Part shown: positions 1 through 14,084 of the stretch, in pieces
How the letters are laid out: each line of letters begins with the position of its first letter
Position numbering within the stretch: the first letter of the stretch is position 1
Assembly: GCA_034766995.1 (NCBI GenBank)
Contig: CM068318.1
Span: 30,717,603 to 30,781,602, forward strand
Origin: Acanthacorydalis orientalis
Taxonomy: Eukaryota > Arthropoda > Insecta > Megaloptera > Corydalidae
Direction of reading: 5' to 3'
DNA length: 64,000 nucleotides
The notes under the pieces: generated by a model
What the model saw: the letters and a program-made list of their open reading frames with translations, nothing else
Database searches by the model: none
Told to the model about the DNA's origin: nothing
Position numbers and translations under genes: made by a program

Positions 1-1223
1 ATATTTATCAATTATGAGCACAAAGCAATATAATCCATTGAATCTCACTACTGTACAATAAGTTCCGTACATAATATACATAGTACTATAAGCATATACA
101 GCACATACCTGTATATACCACGTAAAAGAGATGTCTCTGTATATGTAAATGTGCTCTGTAGGACGCGCGTGATGTCATCTCGAGAGAATGTATCTTTCCC
201 TTTGCCCGTCTAGTCCTCTGTGAGAACTCCTATAGTTGAAAGCAATGCGGCACCTCCGGCGGCACGGGTCTATGAACCGACGCCATTCACATCTTTTCTT
301 CATATTATTCACGCCGTGCTTTTGTTGAGTCTACACACCTACACCTACCTATGAGAATATCAGAGTATAACTATAACAGTATAAGGAGTACCAACAACAA
401 CAGACGTACGGATAGGTTTCATTTTTTACAACTCCTTATGCACTACGTGTATTATATTATGACAACCGACGCTTTGAGTTCATAATATTGCAAAAGTTGG
501 TCGTTTTATCGTAACGACATCGCATGCATACGTTACGAATACAAATATACAGGAAAAGAATCCACTTTTCGTTTCTAACAGATAAATATAATATCTCCTT
601 AAGAATAGTTAACAATCAAATTTTTTGGAATATATTTGAGAACTGTTGCAATAGAAAGCTTATGTTCTCCAAATTATTAAAGACATGTAATTATCTATAA
701 GGAGGTTTTCAAAATAACTAATTACTCAAATGAAGTAATCATTATAAACTTTATGTAAAGTATTATTTTTTCTTGGGTAAATATTTCATTTTTGTGTATT
801 AGAACTGATTTTTATAGTTATTAAAGTAACCTAATTTTCTGGGATTCCTTTATTGTTTAATACAGAGATTAAACTAATTCTTCCCACACAATGAAATGTT
901 TCCTAAATATAACATAAACAACAAATACCTTTCCAAACAACTCAGGCACTAAAAAAAAATGATATACATACAACAAATATGTCAAAGTCGTGTATATTTC
1001 TATAAGGTACTGTGCACAGAGGAACCGTATTATACAAAACATAGTATTTTCAACTATTATGATGCCTATAATTCGAACGTTGAAATTCGAAACGTTTCTT
1101 ACTATTTGTGGAACCAACATATAACCCGTTATATACCTATTGTTTTTGTATATATGTGATGTCATCTATTATATAAAAAGTAAACACCAACTTAATAGTA
1201 AATCTGACAAATTATAATTATTA
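1..1223. other. Unannotated flank with a GC-richer patch
   Basis: No gene is recognised. Positions about 150-480 are clearly richer in G and C than the surroundings and lack long repeats, so they could be a non-coding exon, a promoter or a decayed element. Short open frames at 869-1165 (minus) and 959-1159 (plus) overlap each other and show no family motif, so I treat them as chance. Confidence 0.3.
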
Positions 1224-1709
1224 AGTTGGTTGGAAAATAATTATGTTTTTTTTTTCTGAATTCGAACCTAATTTTCTTAAATGAAAGTGTCATTTCATCG
1301 TGTTCATGTTAAAATCAATTTAAATTTTATTTTTCGGTCTGTATTTTGGCAACATCCACTTTAGTTTTATTATTAATTCTGCTTCAAATTGGACTATTGA
1401 AATAAGGTTGGAAAAGAACCAAATAAGAGCACTTTTTTGAAAAGTTCAAAACGAGTGGTAATGTTCATGTTAATAACTGTTCATAAACTAAACGAAAGCC
1501 TTGAAGATGAAGAGTCGCGGGCATCCTTCTTCACTTCATAACAACCAACTGAAGGCGCTAGTTGAATCATAACCACACACAACAATTCTAGAACTTGCAC
1601 ACAAGCTAGGCGTTAGTCATTCAACAGTTCTAGACCACTTAAATCAACTTTAATTAAAAAATGTATATGAATTTGAAAGTCATAAACAATAATTATTTTT
1701 CTAACAACC
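1224..1709 (+). mobile_element. Mariner deletion derivative (copy A, HTH-only family)
   Basis: This is a roughly 486-bp copy of a family repeated at 41.1, 52.2 and 53.6 kb. The ends resemble GGTTGGTAGAAAAATAATT in inverted orientation and are flanked by TA. The interior reads, through frameshifts and stops, as the N-terminal half of a cecropia/Hsmar1-like mariner transposase: residues like EKKQIRA, then LEDEE, then LKALVES and an ELAQKLGVSH-type helix-turn-helix. The catalytic domain is absent; the sequence passes directly into the 3' end of the element. This copy also lacks the stretch normally encoding ERTVQWWF. It is a non-autonomous fossil. Confidence 0.8.
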
Positions 1710-1809
1710 TGATATTTTCTGATAAGTGAAATCAATTAAATCAATCAACTACAATCATAGTACTATGTGAAATAATTTTTTTAAAACAACTAATTTCAGC
1801 ACTTATATC

Positions 1810-1933
1810 TTATAATATATATATATATATATATATATAAATATGTGTGTGTGTGTTTGAAAGAGAGAGAAATCGAGAGAGTGTGTGTATGCCTGTGTAT
1901 CTATGCGTATGTATGTATTCGTGTGTGTATATA
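1810..1933. repeat. Compound microsatellite (TA)n(TG)n(GA)n
   Basis: A (TA)n run is followed by (TG)n, then GA-rich and GTAT-rich tracts. It is imperfect, as expected for an old composite array. Confidence 0.9.
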
Positions 1934-2425
1934 AAAAATGATATTAAATGGTGAACTTTTTCTTCATGAAAACGATAAACAATGCATAAAATGCAAGCAG
2001 AATTTTTTCTTAGTAATAAACATCCTGCCAGGAATTTTTATGAAACTATCAAAATAAAAACCCTAACGCTTCATAAAATGATATTCGATAGTACCGACCA
2101 ATTGTAAGTAACTTAGTTATTATTATTATTTATTTTGGCAACTATTCAAGAAAGAAATGATAAAGATTAATTAAACTTACTATGCAGTTAAGTACAGTCT
2201 AAGAACCAGTAAAATGATTAAGTAAAATCTAATCGTTTTCAATTATATTCGGATAAATCAAGTCGTCATTTCAAATCAATCCAAATATTAAGTGTTATTT
2301 CTTAATTGCTTTAATTTTAACTTCTGTTAGTTTTCTTTTTTTTTGGTAATCTAAAATTAATTAAAAAGACCATTTAAATTGTGAAAGAAAAGCATCATTT
2401 AACTCTTATTGAAGTGTCACAGATC

Positions 2426-2428
<3 letters not shown>
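1934..2428. other. AT-rich DNA, nothing recognised
   Basis: No coding signature or terminal repeat was found in this stretch. Confidence 0.4.
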
Positions 2429-2481
<53 letters not shown>

Positions 2482-2482
2482 A

Positions 2483-2525
<43 letters not shown>

Positions 2526-2640
2526 AAATACATACATATATATATCTGTATATATATATATATATATATATGTTTAATAAACTGGCAGAAGACTTATCTG
2601 GTACACTCTGTATATTATATTATATATATATATATATATT
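2429..2640. repeat. Compound (TA)n/(TACA)n microsatellite
   Basis: Long TA runs are interrupted twice by an almost identical unit containing AAATACATACATATA, suggesting slippage or unequal duplication of a block of about 43 bp. A last short TA run lies at 2610-2640. Confidence 0.85.
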
Positions 2641-3157
2641 CATTCATATAAAATATATACTGTATTTTGTCATTCACTGAAAATAACGCAAACACAAAAG
2701 CTCAATTAAACTTATTTCATAAATATTTGTGTCTATTTTCACTTCAAAACTGAAATAAAATACATCAAAACTTTGTTTTCACGTCACAAGCACGTACTGA
2801 AAGAAAGTACTGACTGAGAAATTGAAAAGAAATATATTTTTATACTGATTTGATAGTCTTGTTGCTTGCTTATACAAGTCAACATCACTTGACAATACTA
2901 GTTCTACGAGACACAAAAAACTGAAATAAGTCGTTTGTTCCTTTGAGACCTTCAAAACTATTTTTCATCTGACAAATAGTAGCACGTTAGCTCGTATCAA
3001 ACACATTAACCTTAAAGTTCTTTTCAATACCATTTAAATTCTTATCAGAAGGTTACTCTTTTTCATTTTTATTGTTATTTTAACTTATTATTTTCTTTCA
3101 AATTGAGTAGGTATAAAAAATAAAATAATATTATAAAAACTTTATATATAATGTAAC

Positions 3158-3159
<2 letters not shown>
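2641..3159. other. AT-rich DNA, nothing recognised
   Basis: No open frame, repeat terminus or RNA gene signature was seen. Confidence 0.4.

Positions 3160-3207
<48 letters not shown>
3160..3207. repeat. (TA)n microsatellite
   Basis: An uninterrupted TA run of about 48 bp ends in GGGTGTGTTT. Confidence 0.9.
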
Positions 3208-4467
<1,260 letters not shown>

Positions 4468-4749
4468 TACTGATAGGGGACTACATTATTTTCTCTGTGT
4501 ATATACGAGCATTTTCGGGCAATGATTTTGTTTTTTACAGTGTTTTTCATATTTTCCTTTATAAATGTGTCAGAAACCCTTTCTTCCCCCAAGGTGCGCC
4601 ACTTCACTAGTGGACTTCGTCCTCTGATCACTGCACTAATTTGTCAATTATAAGCATGTCATGCAACTGAATGAAACAATAAACATATTTTTAAAACTCA
4701 TTTATTTTTACATATTGATTCTCACAGTTATATTGTAACGTGATTGTTG

Positions 4750-4750
<1 letters not shown>

Positions 4751-4793
<43 letters not shown>

Positions 4794-4856
4794 TATATAC
4801 ATATATATATACATATATATACATACATATATATATATATATATATGTATGTATAT
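4751..4856. repeat. Interrupted (TA)n microsatellite with (TACA) units
   Basis: TA runs are separated by regularly spaced TACATA interruptions. Confidence 0.9.
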
Positions 4857-5004
4857 AAGTGCATATATGTTAACATGTCTATATAATCATTATAGTATAA
4901 AGATTGGAACCTAATATGTGAGATAAACATATTTGTGTATCACAGAAATCTCACCCAAATAAATAAATCGACGTCGTAGGATTTTTTGTGGATAATTTTG
5001 TTTT

Positions 5005-5044
<40 letters not shown>

Positions 5045-5120
5045 AAAATATATATATACATATATATATATATATACATATAAATAAATACTTATATATA
5101 TATATATATATATATATATC

Positions 5121-5204
<84 letters not shown>
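5005..5204. repeat. Long compound (TA)n microsatellite
   Basis: About 200 bp of TA runs broken by AAA, TACA and TTTACA units. Confidence 0.9.
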
Positions 5205-5207
<3 letters not shown>

Positions 5208-6729
5208 TAAACGAAAGTCTGAAAATTTAAATTACAGTAACATTGAAAATATTTTTTTTGGAGATGTCAGGCCTTTTGAAACCAAATAATAAGGTTTCTA
5301 TTTTAATTGTCAAATGAAATATTTATAAAAAATATTATATAGTGAAATGTTGTCTTTACCTTTAAATAGTCGTAAAAACCTGTCATAATAATTGAAAAAG
5401 CGACCGAACCTATCAAGTGACCATAGAATTTATTGCAGTTGAAGCCGGTAATCCATCTGAAACAAATATTATTAATATTCTATTAACGTTACTTACGCAT
5501 GTGTTAAAAAATTTAGTGCAGAATATAATTTACTACAAAAATTATTTATGATATTAATAAAAACATGTGCATAATACAAGGGTTTGCAAGTTTAAAGTAT
5601 ACCTGATGCATTATGAAAATACATTATACTGATTAATTATAAACATAATTACCATTAAATCGTATGTTTTTTTCATATAAGAAATTGAATGATAATTTGT
5701 ACCGAAAAACGTTAAACAATATTCTACCAACATTTATCAATTACATTAAAAAATACATGAAGTCCTATTACTTTATTAGCAAACATTTTTTAAACTACTG
5801 CAATTACTATATGTATGGAATTAATAAATTCTAGTGAAAACCTTTAGTATATCGAGAATAACTTTGTACATTTACTTTTTATAAAACGCAATCCTTATGA
5901 CCTTGGGCTCAAGAACGTTCATCATGTACCTCGACGTCATGTTCGCCAAATATCTAAACTTCAAAAGCCATTCAAGTATGTATTTACAAAGGTTCAAACA
6001 CAGCTTTTCAGGTCGAACTCTTTACCAAAAAGGAAGTATAAATCAACGCTGATAAATAACATATGATCAACTTGAAAATCAGTAGATCAATTGCATTGTA
6101 TGCAGGTCCAACATAAGCTGACTACTCAACCAACACAAAACGAACACAAGTGTTACAAAACTAGTGTGAGCGTTTTGTCACAGATAAACACTACCGAATA
6201 TGAAACGTAACTCTTCAACAATAACCTTCGGCTCCCTACAATTTACGACTTTGTCATATGACAAACGTGCACGTGCTCACAAGAGTGCCGACAACAACCT
6301 CTCGGTAAAATAAACTTTAATACAAATGTTGCTTGCACCGGATGAGGACTAATTTGGGTTGGTAGCAACCAGTAAAAACAAGTTAGTAAGCGTGTACGTT
6401 CATAGGAATTCTAGAATATTACTAAATAATCTAATTACGGCAACCTTACAGGAAACCATAAGAAAGTAATCAGTTTGTGAAAATCATCGATTCAAGCTAT
6501 AAGGAGGATATTTTCGATTTGTTTTATACTCAGTAATTCAGAATACTATATTTATACACTAAAAGTTTATAAATTTAGTTTTGAACAGCATTTAAAATAC
6601 TTAAGTTTAACTTCATTTCTGTGATTATTTTTTTTCAAAACGCTAACACAAGTTATTGAATATCGTAGACTTGTAATATCTTATGAACGACAGAAAATAT
6701 ATAAGAAACCGAACATTCATTTTACCTCG
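5205..6729. other. Mostly unique AT-rich DNA
   Basis: No gene is recognised. Positions about 5880-6360 are less AT-rich and non-repetitive, but no long frame or splice-supported exon could be defined. Confidence 0.35.
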
Positions 6730-6792
<63 letters not shown>

Positions 6793-6796
6793 AATT
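6730..6796. repeat. (TA)n followed by (AAT)n microsatellite
   Basis: A pure TA run passes directly into five or more AAT triplets. Confidence 0.9.
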
Positions 6797-6896
6797 TAAC
6801 TGTTACAAAAAAAAAAAATTGTTGGTGAAAAATATGTAGTTATTGTGAAAAATAATCCTTAACGAGAACAATTTCAACTACTAATAGAGGATATGC

Positions 6897-6897
<1 letters not shown>

Positions 6898-6950
<53 letters not shown>

Positions 6951-6964
6951 TTATATATATATAA
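6898..6964. repeat. (TA)n(TG)n microsatellite
   Basis: A TA array with a short TG segment. The open frame starting here is a repeat artefact at its N-terminus, and its tail has no recognised family. Confidence 0.85.
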
Positions 6965-8580
6965 GTATATGTATTCATATGTATATATACGAAGTGCTCG
7001 TTTCAATTCTTCTATTTCCATTTATCAAAAAACTAATTTCGTTCCTCGAGATATGAAGATGCGGTCTTGTGCACAAGCGAAAATGAATACAGATAAACTG
7101 AATGCATTCTTACTGATAGACGCACTGGATACGTACACAAATAAACATATTTTATATTTCAATATCGTATTCATAGCGTTATTTACAGTACGATTGAACG
7201 AAGCCTATACATACGTGCTTATAATATACAAATATATCTTATACGAAAAATATTAAAGATAGACTGTTACAGAATGCTTAAACGTGGAATTAACGCACAG
7301 CATCAGAAAATATAGAATTGAAACGATTTTCATAGTAAGCGTGCCTTTACTTATAACGAACAAAGAACTTACGTTGGATATATGCAAACCGTTGTGTAAT
7401 ATAAATATAGTGCGCCGAGTTGCCTGAAAGATACGGGTACTATTTAATGTCATTTTTCTCCCCTTTGCATTTCCTTTAAAATGTAATTTCGTTTCGAAAT
7501 TTCCAGACCGAGGTCTTCCGTATCCAAAATGTTTTTCACCTGCATTAGTTACAACGTTAAAAGTTATTCTATTTCCGATTAAATTTACCACTTATTGCAT
7601 AATGTGTTGTGAAACGCTGTACTTGTTTTCGTATGTACGTATTAATGCACACGTTTTCTGAATATATATGAACTTTGCTCTTAAATTCAATTAGGAAACG
7701 AAAATGTAACAATTACGATACAATTGTAGTATTTACAATTATATTATTTCTTCGTTATTTCATTTTATTTTAACACGGATTTAACATTTGTTATCGTAGA
7801 ATAAGAATGTTTTTATTTTCTCTATTTTGTGAATTGCATTTCATATACAACAGAATTATTTCTTGAAATCAAAACAAGTGTGTATTTGGAAAAATTCTAT
7901 TATTTTATATTTATACATAAGTGTACTTATCATTAAATTCTAATATGTTAAACCTGAAAGAAAATAATATCAGTTTTCACTAATAAACATTTCTATTGCT
8001 GAATATGAGTGTCTTTTATCAATCTAATAGCTTATCAATTTCACTAAGAAATTAGATTTAAATTTTGGAACCAATAACATAACTAATTCCATTTGACCAT
8101 CAACAAAATTCAAATATTCTTTTTATATTAAAATTTTTACACTGGTTTAAAAAAATAATATAATTGTACAATATCAGGAAAATATGATAGATAACATGAT
8201 TTCTTTCATCACACTACATTCAAGTTCTAGGCTATTTTTCATATAATATGTAATCTTACATTGCATTAAAAATAACGATATTTCTCTTAGATAAAACTAG
8301 ACACTTATTATTTATTTAAGTCTTAAAAAAGTTAAGTATAGCACAATAGTATCAATTCTAAGTGCTTTTATTAGTTGAAATACCTGAACATAAAGAATTT
8401 GTTGAATTCTGGTAATTATATTTATTTCAATCTATTAAAACCACATTATCAACAGGGTAATTCCAGTTTCAAAATTAATCAATTGAAAGGTACGGAAAAC
8501 CCAGTCTTTTTCCATTAGGTCAGGCCATTAAGTTATATGTTTTATTTTGTATTTATTGTATTGCAAACTAATGGCCTGAA
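6965..8580. other. AT-rich DNA with one small inverted repeat
   Basis: No gene recognised. A perfect 10-bp inverted repeat, CAGGCCATTA at 8521-8530 and its complement at 8569-8578, ends just before a possible LTR. Confidence 0.35.
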
Positions 8581-8581
8581 C

Positions 8582-8905
8582 TGTTAGTATTTATTTATAT
8601 TAGTATTAAAGTATATACCTGGAATACCACCCGAAATCATATATAAACCGGCCACGCTAGACGATACAAATAAGTCATGAAGTAAGGTCTTGAAATAACA
8701 AGTCATGAACTTAGTCGTGAAGTGTTAAATCAGAAGCCTCAGCAAGTCAGTATACTGAAGACTACAATAGTTTTTTTTATTATATCTTGTATTCATCGTT
8801 GAAAATAAAACGTAAAAACACAAAACAGACTAGCTTTCATTCATTTAAAAAGGAGTCGAGTTCTCACTCCTTAGTACCACACTAAGTCGGTGTGTTACTC
8901 CCACA
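8582..8905 (+). mobile_element. Possible solo LTR
   Basis: The segment starts TGTTAG and ends CCCACA, has a TATA-like TATATAAACCGG near 8639 and an AAAATAAAA polyadenylation-like signal near 8803, and is richer in GC than its flanks. This order of promoter then poly(A) signal within about 320 bp resembles an insect retrotransposon LTR. I see no second LTR, primer-binding site or clear target duplication, so the call is tentative. Confidence 0.3.
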
Positions 8906-9118
8906 TGCAACACGATTCTTTTGTAGTTTCACCAATAATATAGCCTAAACGTTTTTTAAGGAACGATTACATTAATATTTAGTGATGATTTTCCCAAATA
9001 AAGTATGTTTTTTTTCTATTGTTTTATTTCCAGTTTATTGTGATTTTAAGAGCTTTTAGTAACCATTTTTTTATTTAACTAGTAATGCAGTATTTCTAAA
9101 TTGGATGGTCCTTAGTTT

Positions 9119-9120
<2 letters not shown>

Positions 9121-9163
<43 letters not shown>
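9121..9163. repeat. (CA)n(TA)n microsatellite
   Basis: About ten CA units pass into about ten TA units, directly next to a LINE 3' end. Confidence 0.9.
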
Positions 9164-9167
9164 ATTA

Positions 9168-9300
9168 TTATCATTATCAGCCTCTGTTAATCCACTGCTG
9201 TATAAAAACGTCTTCTATCATTTTACATTTTTTACGACTAATTTCCTGTCTTTTTCACTGAGTTCCAGTAATATTTTAAATTTCCCATATACATACTAAG
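9168..9300 (-). mobile_element. RTE-like LINE 3'-end fragment (first of two adjoining)
   Basis: Read on the minus strand, this matches the 3' ends at about 9310-9480 and 57070-57215: an AAATCAGTGGAAAAG-type segment, then a TTTTATCCAGCAGTGGATT-like segment, then a GATGATAAT-rich tail. Having two 3' termini next to each other indicates two independent insertions, or an insertion into an older copy. Confidence 0.6.
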
Positions 9301-10460
9301 CAACATGTCATCAGCAGCAGCCGCAGCAGCAGCAGTTTCCCTCAGTTTACTGCTGGATAAAGGCGTCTTACATGATTTTGTACGATTAAGTACCTCTCTT
9401 TTCCACTGATTTCCAATAAAAATTTTAATTCCTTATCCCAACTATTCATTGTTCTCTTTCTTGGTCTTTTTATATTCCTTGAATGCTAGTTAATAATTTT
9501 TGTTGTCCATAGGTTGTCTTCTCTTCTTGCAACATGTCTGACCCATATCCATTTCAAACTTTTTACTCTTTTTATTACATCTGTGATTCCTGTCTGTTTT
9601 CGTATCCATTCTATTCTTTTTCTATCTTTTTTTGTTATTCCGAGCATGCATTTTTCCATACTTCTCTGTGGTGTTGGGAGTCTTTGAATGATTTTGGCGA
9701 TAGGCACACATTTTACGCTGACGTAGGTAAAGATGTGTATTATATATTGTTCAAATACTTTTTTCTTCAAACAGAATGAGATTGCCGATTTAAATTTTAA
9801 GGCGTTTACTCCAAATGTGCACCATCCCATTTTTATTCTCCTGTTTACTTCTTCAATAAATAATTCGTCTTTATTGATAAGCTTGCCTAGACATATTTTG
9901 TAACTTCTTCGATTTCTATCTTTTTTGGTTCTCCTGTAGCTTCACCGTCAAGGTTTCATTCTTGTAGATGTTGTGTATCAACTCTCGATGTATATGAAGT
10001 CTATAAATCCAAGACATACTGGTATTTGATATTCATTTGATCGGCTAATTACTTCCCTTACTACCTGAATGTGGTCCATTGTACTAAATCCGCTTCAAAA
10101 TAATGCTTGTTCCCAGAATGAGCAAAATCTAGCTGTGCTTGTAGACGTTTTAAAATTATTTTCATAAACATCTTATATATTGTAGGTAGTGGACTAATTG
10201 GTTGATAGTTTTTCAAATCCTCTTTATCTTTTTTCTTGTGTAAAATAATTATGGTGGCTTTGTTCCATTCCTCTGGGGTAGTTCTTTTTTCTATATAGGA
10301 TGTGAATATATCGGCGAGAATTTTTTCAATTTTTTCTCCTATCAGCTTAAAGATTTCTACTATTAATCCATAATTCCCTGCTGCTCTTTCATTTTTAAAA
10401 TTCTTTATTGCATATGAGACCTCGTCTGGTAGTACTGGTGGGAAAAATAGCCACATTTTT
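9301..10460 (-). pseudogene. RTE-like non-LTR retrotransposon, reverse transcriptase remnant
   Basis: The minus strand carries two separated blocks of one reverse transcriptase protein. Block 1 (10456 to 10061) has PPVLPDEVSYAIKNFKNE, then TPEEWNKATIIILHKKKDKE and LKNYQPISPLPTIYKMF, the order of RT motifs 1-2 in RTE-like LINEs. Block 2 (9830 to 9486) has the C-terminal part after the palm: RSMEKCMLGITKKDRKR, TGITDVIKRVKSLKW and RHVARRED. The region with the catalytic YADD/FADD box is missing or unreadable between them. No endonuclease domain is visible, so the copy is 5'-truncated. The 3' end is rich in CTG and ATG triplets. It is clearly non-functional; the RTE/BovB-like clade is a recognition by eye. 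Confidence 0.8.
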
Positions 10461-11277
10461 AATCATACTCTAGTGATTGTGGTAACACAACTGAGCCGTT
10501 TAGAAAAAAGACTAATCGTTAATATTGAATGCAAACCTTTTGTTGATTTTTTTTTCTAATTTTTCAGATGAAGTTATAGGATATACTTTTTCGTATTGTT
10601 TTCTCTTCAAATCATTTTCTATTAAACGTAAAAGAGTGATTGATATTTAATTAAATGTATTGATTCATTTTAAATTCAATTTCTTTTTACAAAATAAGCG
10701 TTCTTCTTGATAATAAAACTATAATTTATTCAAAAATTTTCATCTTGTAAAAATAACTTCGTTTTTGGATTTTCTATGTCTTTCCTCTAACATCCTGTTA
10801 ATGTTCATGAAAAATCATTTAAAATTATAAAATTCTTCTTTATTATTGCAGAATCAAAGCAAAATCTGTTGTTCAATTAAATGTATATTCTTCAATGTTT
10901 CTTCATCAAAATTTCATAAAATAACTATGTTTTTGCTTTTAAATTTTATTTTTCAATTTTAAAACAAGTTAGAACTAAGATGTCAGTTACATTATTAGTA
11001 ATCTTATGCGCAAATACAGCCACCAGCTACATATCAACAGTTGCACGCATATATCTACAGGTGACTATAGCTCCATAATTTCAATCGATTGTAACTTGAC
11101 ATAGTATACATACACTTGACCTTAATTTATTGTAATTTTTTTATGCACAGAATTAAAAAATATTTAATTTTACTTTCTGAATTTGCTTCATACACAAATA
11201 AAGCAAACTGGGAAACTAAAATGGGAAAATAATAACAAAATTTACGACACAAAACCAAATCGTAACTACTATGTACC

Positions 11278-11321
<44 letters not shown>

Positions 11322-11763
11322 ACTTAAAATCTGTCTTCTGAGGTAAGTGAAAAAATTGTTAAAATTATAATTCACGTTTAATCGTCATTATGTGGTTTTG
11401 ATCTTACAAATAATCTCTCAAGTCGAAACATTCTGAATGAAATCTGTGAATCAGTTTTGAAATAATCGTTCTGATAAAATATTTTCACCAAAAATTTTAT
11501 ACCACATCAGCATTTTTACATATTTGAAATTTATAAAGCAAACATTGCTTAATATATAGTTTTTTCTCCATTATGTTCATTGAATATATCGATATCAAAA
11601 ACTAATTCAGCACATGTTTTTTATATTAATGTATAGACTGAGCTACAAATATTGCCAATTTCAGTTGAATTGTTCTTCGTAACCCACTTTTAGCGCGTAC
11701 AAGAAATGTAGAAAACAAACTTAATTTTTACAAACACCAGTTAAAATAATGTGTTTTAACGGA

Positions 11764-11810
<47 letters not shown>

Positions 11811-12950
11811 ATAAATTACTCTGTATGCAAATTATATACTAGAAATTATCAATAGTTTAAATAAACAATTTTTTTCAAATAATATTTATATTATTCTATT
11901 GATTTTCTGTGTTGATATATCTGTTGTTTTGTTCAATATAAATCCTATAGGTCATATGCATTTTCATTTTTTTTACCACTCGTTTCAAATTTCATCATTT
12001 TAAGCAGTTCTGAGTTTAAGATCTACCAGAAGAAAACGAAAGTCTAAACTGAACCCAAAAAAATGAACCTTTACATGCTCTATAGAATCCAGATAGAGAA
12101 GGGATTATTAGCCATTTTAGTCTCATACCTCTCCCGAAAGTGAACTTAAAATTCACAACTCCTCTCCTTTTCGAAAGAAATTAATAATGGATTAATTACG
12201 TAATTGACGTTGAAATTTTATTTTAACATCCTCAGATACACAGAATTGGTAAAGAAAATTTGGTTCTTTAGGAACATTTTTTTGTTTTGCATCATGATTA
12301 TGAGATCACTTCAAGTCCTCAGTCTCATTTAATGATATACTATACTTACTGCTTCTGATCAATGAGACAAATTCGGGGTACAATTTAAAGTAAATTCTAA
12401 AAAAAGCACTTACATAAATATTATAGAGGATAATCACACCTCCCCACTAATCTCTTTGCCCCTCTCCAGTGGAGGTACACCTCACAGGTAATGGGCCCCT
12501 GACATAGAGAAATAGTTATTTTTTTAATTACTATTATTAAATAATACATAATTAAATACAAAAAGTTAGAATAAAAACCAAACAAAATTACTAACAATAC
12601 TACATTCTTTTTCGATACATTAGGTATATTAATTTTCTTACTGATTGAGAATCAATATTGAATGTTTAATTTGATTGAAAATTAGATTTTAGTCTTCATT
12701 TTTTTAATGTATTCATTTTAGTACCAAGAAAAGTAATGAAACGATTCAAATAAATAAATAAATTCAAATTTGATTTAACACAATATAAAAAATAATATGA
12801 TTTATTTGCATATGTTTATAATCCAAATCTGTGCTTTTAGGACGAACATATTCAATGAGATGACATCAAACTGTGACTCCACCACTTATTCAAAGATATG
12901 ACACAATATATTTTCAAATGCAAATACATGCATACATACACGCATACTCA
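10461..12950. other. AT-rich DNA with two TA arrays and a GC-rich patch
   Basis: Pure TA arrays lie at 11283-11319 and 11765-11808. A compact GC-rich patch at about 12437-12510 contains CCTCTCCAGTGGAGGTACACC and GGGCCC, unlike its flanks and possibly the end of an unidentified repeat. No gene was seen. Confidence 0.4.
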
Positions 12951-12997
<47 letters not shown>

Positions 12998-13015
12998 GTA
13001 TGTATACAGTGTGTA
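12951..13015. repeat. (TA)n(TATG)n microsatellite
   Basis: A TA run is followed by about five TATG units. Confidence 0.9.
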
Positions 13016-13914
13016 CGTGTGTGAGTGGTACGCATTGTGCCAAGTGTGAATTCGTTTATAACTGATAGAAAATCAACGCAGGCCTCCATTCGCCAAAGAA
13101 ACGAACTCGAACATGAAAGATTGACTCTCGGGAACGAGTCAAAAAAAGTCTCAAACATATGCTCTCCAGGCGAAGAATTCAATAATCATTTATCATTTTT
13201 TTGTCGACGAGTAGATACGTATAGGTATAATAGCAGGCCAAAGTAATAAAATGTTTGAATACAGCATACATTTTTTCTGTATTTATTTCTTATGAAATAT
13301 TACACGTATAACAAGCGAAATTAATTTTTATTACACAATCACGAGTATTTATTTCCTGATGTTTATTACAAATTCAATATGATTTTATTTAATATTGACA
13401 GTATTGTTAGAATATTTTTTGTGTTTTTATCAATATTTATTTGTTTAAAAAATGTATTCATTTTATTCTTTTATTTACTCTATTATATTGCAGATAATTT
13501 AAGAAGAAAGCGAAATTTTTTTTAAAAAATAAACTTATTTTTATATACGTATGTGATATTTTATGATTATTTACCTTTATTTTAATTATATAGAATTGAA
13601 ATCGGTAAAAATAAAAATCTCAATTACTAAATACAATTATTTTTCTTATACATAATTTTAATTCTAAAAGAACTATAGTAATTAAATTTTACATAGAAAA
13701 ACTTTCTCATAACAAAAATTTGCACAGTAAAAAAATGTTGTTGTTATTGAATTCAATCTAATGTACGAGTATAGTTGTACAATGTTGTTTTTAAAAATAA
13801 TTTAGTTTGTATTTACTCCACAATATAGTAATTGTATTAAAAAAAAGATATTTATTTAATATATCTGAAAAATAGTTACAGACAAATTTCCTTATAACTC
13901 TATACTGCGTATTC

Positions 13915-13974
<60 letters not shown>

Positions 13975-14084
13975 AAAATTAGTTTCTAATAATAATGAAC
14001 GGAGCATTATAACGAAATTATTATACGCAAATATCTTCATATCTCTATATTGAAAGATATTTTCAAGTTTTCATTATTGTATGT
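13016..14084. other. Unannotated; small open frames without homology
   Basis: Open frames at 13025-13246 (plus) and 12952-13182 (minus) overlap. Positions 13020-13240 are GC-richer than the flanks but show no family motif. A TA array lies at 13919-13970. Confidence 0.35.

Noticed and set aside
9310..9345. CAG-repeat coding tract
   Set aside because: It is the trinucleotide-rich tail of the LINE 3' end, not a polyglutamine exon.
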